NCBI GenBank assembly: GCA_016234745.1
Contig: JACRAR010000053.1
Location: forward strand, 1-37,809
Direction of reading: 5' to 3'
Length of the DNA: 37,809 nt
DNA from: Betaproteobacteria bacterium
GTDB lineage: Bacteria; Pseudomonadota; Gammaproteobacteria; Burkholderiales; Rhodocyclaceae
A model generated the notes under the pieces. The model was not told the DNA's origin, ran no database searches, and saw only the letters and a program-made list of their open reading frames with translations. The translations under genes and the position numbers were made by a program. Positions 34,584 to 37,809 of this stretch are shown here, piece after piece (the stretch's first letter is position 1; every line of letters starts with the position of its first letter).

Positions 34584-35258
34584 TCACTTCTTCTCGGCAG
34601 GAGCCGCCGCAGCCGCCGGCGCCGCGGCAGTCGCAGATGCCGCCGCTGCGGTCGCCGCAGTTGCTGCATCCGCCGCTTCATCGGCAACACCGCCACGTGG
34701 CACGGAAACCGACACCACGACAGGATCTTCGCCTTTGTGCACCACGGCTTCGACGCCCTGGGGCAGCTTCAGCGCGGAGACGTGCATCGAATGGCCGGTA
34801 TCGAGGTCCTTGAGGTCGACCTCGATGAACGAGGGCAGATCGGCCGGCAGGCACTTGATGTCGAGTTCGTTCTGCACGTGCGAGACAACGCCGCCATGCT
34901 CCTTGACGCCCGGGCAGATATCGGCGTTGATGAAATGCAGCGGCACCTTGATGTGCAGCTTTTGTGCGGCATCGACGCGCTGGAAATCCAGGTGCAGCAC
35001 CTGGCGCTTGAACGGATGCATCTGCACGTCGCGCAACAGCACGCTTTGCCTGGCACCGTCGACCACCATGGCCAGCACGGAAGCGTGGAATGTTTCCGTC
35101 TTGAGCTTGTGGAAAATCTCGTTGTGATCGACATCGATCGCGGCGGCCGGCTTGTCGCCGCCATAGACAACACCGGGAACACGCCCGGCCTTGCGCAGGC
35201 GGCGGCTCGCTCCGGTGCCCTGCAGGGTGCGCACTTGCGCGTTGAACTCAATTTGCAT
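34584..35258 (-). CDS. rplY: Ribosomal protein L25 (Ctc form)
   Basis: This 224-residue protein is the long, stress-associated form of L25, which binds 5S rRNA. The L25 part is seen in [25 protein letters not shown], and the Ctc extension in [38 protein letters not shown]. It ends in an Ala-rich tail ([13 protein letters not shown]). The ATG at 35258 is chosen from the family start [10 protein letters not shown] and an upstream GGAG; the frame extends further but has no homologous look. It lies between prs and pth as usual. Confidence 0.94.
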   Translation of the reverse strand: MQIEFNAQVRTLQGTGASRRLRKAGRVPGVVYGGDKPAAAIDVDHNEIFHKLKTETFHASVLAMVVDGARQSVLLRDVQMHPFKRQVLHLDFQRVDAAQKLHIKVPLHFINADICPGVKEHGGVVSHVQNELDIKCLPADLPSFIEVDLKDLDTGHSMHVSALKLPQGVEAVVHKGEDPVVVSVSVPRGGVADEAADAATAATAAAASATAAAPAAAAAPAEKK

Positions 35259-35349
35259 GACTAGACACTCCAAAATAAAACCCTCCCGCGACCAGGAAGG
35301 TTGGTTGACGCCGCCACGCACATCGTTTGATGCCCGTGGCAGCAAAAAA

Positions 35350-36300
35350 TCATTCCATGAACAACGATGAGACCGAGTCCTCGTTGCTGATGCGCAGCAT
35401 GGTTTCGGCCAGCAAGCCGCCGATCGACACCTGGCGGATGTTCTTGCAGGCGCGCGCGTCTTCGCGCAGCGGGATGGTATCCGTCACCACCAGTTCATCG
35501 AGTGCCGAATCGGCGATGCGCGCAATCGCGGCGCCGGACAGGACCGGATGCGTGCAGTACGCCAGTACCTTGCTCGCGCCTTCCTGCTTCAGCGCCTGCG
35601 CCGCCTTGCACAGCGTGCCGGCGGTATCGACCATGTCGTCGATGATCACGCAGGTGCGGCCGGAAACTTCGCCGATGATGTTCATCACTTCCGAGACATT
35701 GGCCTTGGGGCGACGCTTGTCGATGATGGCCAAGTCCGACTCCAGATGCTTGGCCAGCGCCCGTGCCCGCACCACGCCGCCGACGTCGGGCGATACCACC
35801 ACCAGTTCCTTGTGGCTCTGCTTCCAGATGTCGCCGAGCAGGATCGGGCCGGCATAAATGTTGTCGACCGGTATGTCGAAGAATCCCTGGATCTGGTCGG
35901 CATGCAGATCGACCGTCAGCAAGCGCTGCACCCCCACGGCCTGGAGCATGTTGGCCACCACCTTGGCGGCAATCGGCACGCGCGCCGAACGCGGCCGGCG
36001 ATCCTGGCGGCCGTAGCCGAAATACGGAATCACCGTGGTGATGCGTCCGGCCGAGGCGCGCTTCAGCGCATCGACCATGATCATCAGTTCCATCAGGTTG
36101 TCGTTGGTCGGCGCACAGGTCGATTGCAGCACGAAGACGTCCTTGCCACGCACATTCTCGAGAATTTCGACACTGACTTCACCGTCGGAAAACCGACCGA
36201 CCTGGGCGCGGCCAAGTGAGATGCTGAGGCGCTTGACAACTTCCAAGGCCAACTTGGGATTGGCATTGCCGGTAAATACCATCAGGCTGTCGTAGGCCAT
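35350..36300 (-). CDS. prs: Ribose-phosphate pyrophosphokinase
   Basis: It makes PRPP from ribose 5-phosphate and ATP for purine, pyrimidine, histidine and NAD synthesis. The 316 residues match the family. Signatures are the ATP-loop [39 protein letters not shown], the regulatory [13 protein letters not shown], and the PRPP site [13 protein letters not shown]. The ATG at 36300 has AAGG just before. In many betaproteobacteria the gene follows ispE and tRNA-Gln directly; here a metallophosphoesterase gene and 281 bp without an obvious gene lie between tRNA-Gln and prs. Confidence 0.96.
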   Translation of the reverse strand: MAYDSLMVFTGNANPKLALEVVKRLSISLGRAQVGRFSDGEVSVEILENVRGKDVFVLQSTCAPTNDNLMELMIMVDALKRASAGRITTVIPYFGYGRQDRRPRSARVPIAAKVVANMLQAVGVQRLLTVDLHADQIQGFFDIPVDNIYAGPILLGDIWKQSHKELVVVSPDVGGVVRARALAKHLESDLAIIDKRRPKANVSEVMNIIGEVSGRTCVIIDDMVDTAGTLCKAAQALKQEGASKVLAYCTHPVLSGAAIARIADSALDELVVTDTIPLREDARACKNIRQVSIGGLLAETMLRISNEDSVSSLFME

Positions 36301-36581
36301 ACCTTGATCGCTCGATTTGCGTTATGACAATAATTCATTGCGGAGAGGCGAAGCTGTTTTCTGTTGCTCTACTCAAAGGAATCCTGACCGTACGCTCAAC
36401 CGCGCATCAAGCCAAGCGCGGCATTATATTCCCTACAGCATGGAATACACAGGGAATTTTACCCAAATATGGGGCCGCGCCCGAATACTCCCCGCGAGCT
36501 CCTCCATACTCGAGTTGCGCGCAACTGAAGCTCCTGCGGCCTTCGACATGACGCCTGAAACCACCCAATCACCTGCACACG

Positions 36582-37271
36582 TCAGATGTCCACAACAAAA
36601 TCGTCTCTGAAATCAGGATTCTCGATCGTGTTCTTGGCCGGAACCGGGTCGTTCCGGTAACGTTTGGCAACCAGCGCATAGGACGGCAAATGGTGGCTGA
36701 CTACAACCGTTTTGCCGCCGAAAGGTTCGGCGAGTTTCCTTTCGAACCAGCTTGTCGAGCGCTGAAAGAACTCGGCGGTATCCTGCGGTTCCAGGGCGCG
36801 AGGAGCCTGCGTGGCGCCATCATCCTGATGCCCGGCAAGGGACGTGCCGGTCCGGATGATCTTGAAGTCCGGCATGCAGCGTGCCGCTTCCTGCATGCAG
36901 GCCTGCGCTTTTTCTGCACCGTACAAGGCAAAGTCCGTCCATAGCGTTGCGCCGAGAAACCGGATGCCATAATCATGATCGATGTACTCGTCGCCTTCCA
37001 GGAAAATGACACCGAGTTCCCGGGCTGAACGGCGCATCTCCTCGATCAGTTCAGTCAAATGCGCGTGGTACGCCTCGTGGTTGCCCATCACATAAATGAT
37101 CCGCTTGCCCTTGAAAGCCTCATTTGCCGCCGCCCACACAATTCCGTCGTCCTGCTTGTGGATGTCGCCCGCAAGCAGGACGGCATCGAAGTCCAGGCCG
37201 TCCGGCACACGGAAACACCTGAGCGCATCAGGAAATTCCAGGTGCAGGTCGGAATAGATCAGGAGTCGCAT
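36582..37271 (-). CDS. Calcineurin-like phosphoesterase, missing last metal motif
   Basis: This 229-residue protein has metal-binding motifs SDLHLEF, LLAGDI, GNHEAYH and VSHHLPS in the right order for the metallophosphoesterase superfamily. Relatives end with a GHTH (GHxH) motif, which supplies two metal ligands, and are about 30-40 residues longer. Here the protein stops after NPDFRDDFVVDI and no GHxH can be read in any frame downstream, so the active site is probably incomplete. The ATG at 37271 is preferred over the in-frame TTG at 37280. It lies between tRNA-Gln and prs. Substrate is unknown. Confidence 0.75.
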   Translation of the reverse strand: MRLLIYSDLHLEFPDALRCFRVPDGLDFDAVLLAGDIHKQDDGIVWAAANEAFKGKRIIYVMGNHEAYHAHLTELIEEMRRSARELGVIFLEGDEYIDHDYGIRFLGATLWTDFALYGAEKAQACMQEAARCMPDFKIIRTGTSLAGHQDDGATQAPRALEPQDTAEFFQRSTSWFERKLAEPFGGKTVVVSHHLPSYALVAKRYRNDPVPAKNTIENPDFRDDFVVDI

Positions 37272-37378
37272 TGGTGGCAATGACTGGCAGGAGGCTTAAT
37301 TGGCGCCACTACACGCGCCAACTGGAAGGATTGTGTGACTAAAGCCTGCCCTGGTTTCGGGCTACCTATTGAATGAGC

Positions 37379-37455
37379 TGGCTGGGGAGGAAGGATTCGA
37401 ACCTTCGCATGCTGGAATCAAAATCCAGTGCCTTAACCAGCTTGGCGACTCCCCA
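37379..37455 (-). tRNA. tRNA-Gln (anticodon UUG)
   Basis: A 77-nt cloverleaf on the minus strand has acceptor TGGGGAG pairing with CTCCCCA, discriminator G and an encoded CCA. The anticodon stem CTGGA/TCCAG encloses loop TTTTGAT with anticodon TTG, and the T arm has GGTTCGAATCC. Its neighbourhood with prs matches the known ispE-tRNA-Gln-prs arrangement. Confidence 0.95.
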
Positions 37456-37556
37456 ACTCGACGGTTGCCAACTGGCTGCCGAAGAAGCGCGGCATTTTCC
37501 GGCTTTTCGCCAGCCCTGTCAATGCGACCGGCGTGGTGCACTCTAAATTGTTTCCA

Positions 37557-37809
37557 TCACTGGGCGACGCACTCGCTTTCCTTGCCTTTCCCCACACCCC
37601 GTCCCGCCCCGCTGTTCTGGCTGATGTTCGCCGGCATCGTCACCTGGATCCCCTGTTGCGGCGGCACCACCACCGGCGGCGTCGTCGGGCTCTTCACAAA
37701 TCCAAATTGCCCCGTCCCGATCTCCTGCCGTCCCGCCTGGTTCGACACCACGATCGCTCCCGCCGCAACGTCCACGTGCAACCCGTTCTCCGGCGGCCTC
37801 CCCGATACC
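37557..37809 (-). CDS. FecR-domain protein, C-terminal end (5' part beyond window)
   Basis: The frame is open to the right edge and ends at 37557. The last 83 residues include NGLHVDVAAGAIVVSNQAGRQEIGTGQFGFV, which resembles the end of a FecR domain as found in betaproteobacterial surface or anti-sigma-like proteins. A Pro/Val-rich linker (TTPPVVVPPQQGI) and a Gly/Lys-rich tail follow. Only the C-terminus is visible, so the full architecture and partner are unknown. Confidence 0.6.
   Translation of the reverse strand, partial: VSGRPPENGLHVDVAAGAIVVSNQAGRQEIGTGQFGFVKSPTTPPVVVPPQQGIQVTMPANISQNSGAGRGVGKGKESECVAQ

Noticed and set aside
36301-36581. A second tRNA or small gene between prs and the phosphoesterase
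   Set aside because: No cloverleaf and no frame with a Shine-Dalgarno or family likeness was found; probably the prs promoter region.

Overview
The window reads as a betaproteobacterial chromosome, probably Rhodocyclales-like. This is inferred from the housekeeping order prs-rplY-pth-ychF, from the cobalamin-dependent ribonucleotide reductase, and from a MaoC-phosphotransacetylase fusion next to acetate kinase; no 16S or other decisive marker is present. Two compartments are visible. Positions 1 to 17826 are accessory DNA of clearly lower GC. Positions 17829 to 37809 are mostly GC-rich core sequence with wide codon-shadow ORFs, interrupted by a patchy accessory stretch at about 26.3-28.9 kb.

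Region 1 (1-17826) looks like one end of a large Tn7-like transposon. A TnsB-type DDE transposase (running off the left edge) and an overlapping TnsA-type endonuclease are transcribed leftward. To their right lie a small DUF6471-type HTH protein with a perfect palindromic operator candidate, a two-gene module (a degenerate PLD-like protein and a four-helix membrane protein), and a five-gene DISARM-type defence operon. The operon order is N6-adenine methyltransferase, DrmE-like protein, DrmA helicase, DrmB (DUF1998), DrmC (PLD nuclease). The element appears to end at 17826 in three 21-22 bp direct repeats and a TGT/ACA terminus, two bases beyond the stop codon of nrdJ. The methyltransferase plus DrmE-like combination does not match the textbook class 1 (DrmMI+DrmD) or class 2 (DrmMII+DrmE) layout and is the most interesting biological content.

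Region 2 (17829-26344) holds nrdJ, ackA and a MaoC-Pta fusion on the minus strand. A small conserved-looking protein of unknown function and a sodium:solute symporter of the acetate-permease type follow on the plus strand. AckA and Pta interconvert acetyl-CoA and acetate, and the symporter may import a carboxylate.

Region 3 (26328-28970) is a scrap-yard of toxin-antitoxin modules and recombination scars: a DUF433/DUF5615 pair, a duplicated 63-bp piece of the symporter gene, a broken DUF4160 gene in front of an intact DUF2442 gene, two copies of a 27-bp hairpin repeat, a BrnT/BrnA pair with its promoter/operator, and the 3' end (domains V-VI) of a lost group II intron.

Region 4 (28921-31285) is an SOS-type mutagenesis cassette: a near-perfect sigma70 promoter embedded in an 18-bp inverted repeat, a LexA-like self-cleaving repressor, umuD and umuC.

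Region 5 (31275-37809) is housekeeping on the minus strand: a TolA/TonB-like envelope protein, ychF, pth, rplY, prs, a metallophosphoesterase lacking its last metal-binding motif, tRNA-Gln(UUG), and the 3' end of a FecR-domain protein.
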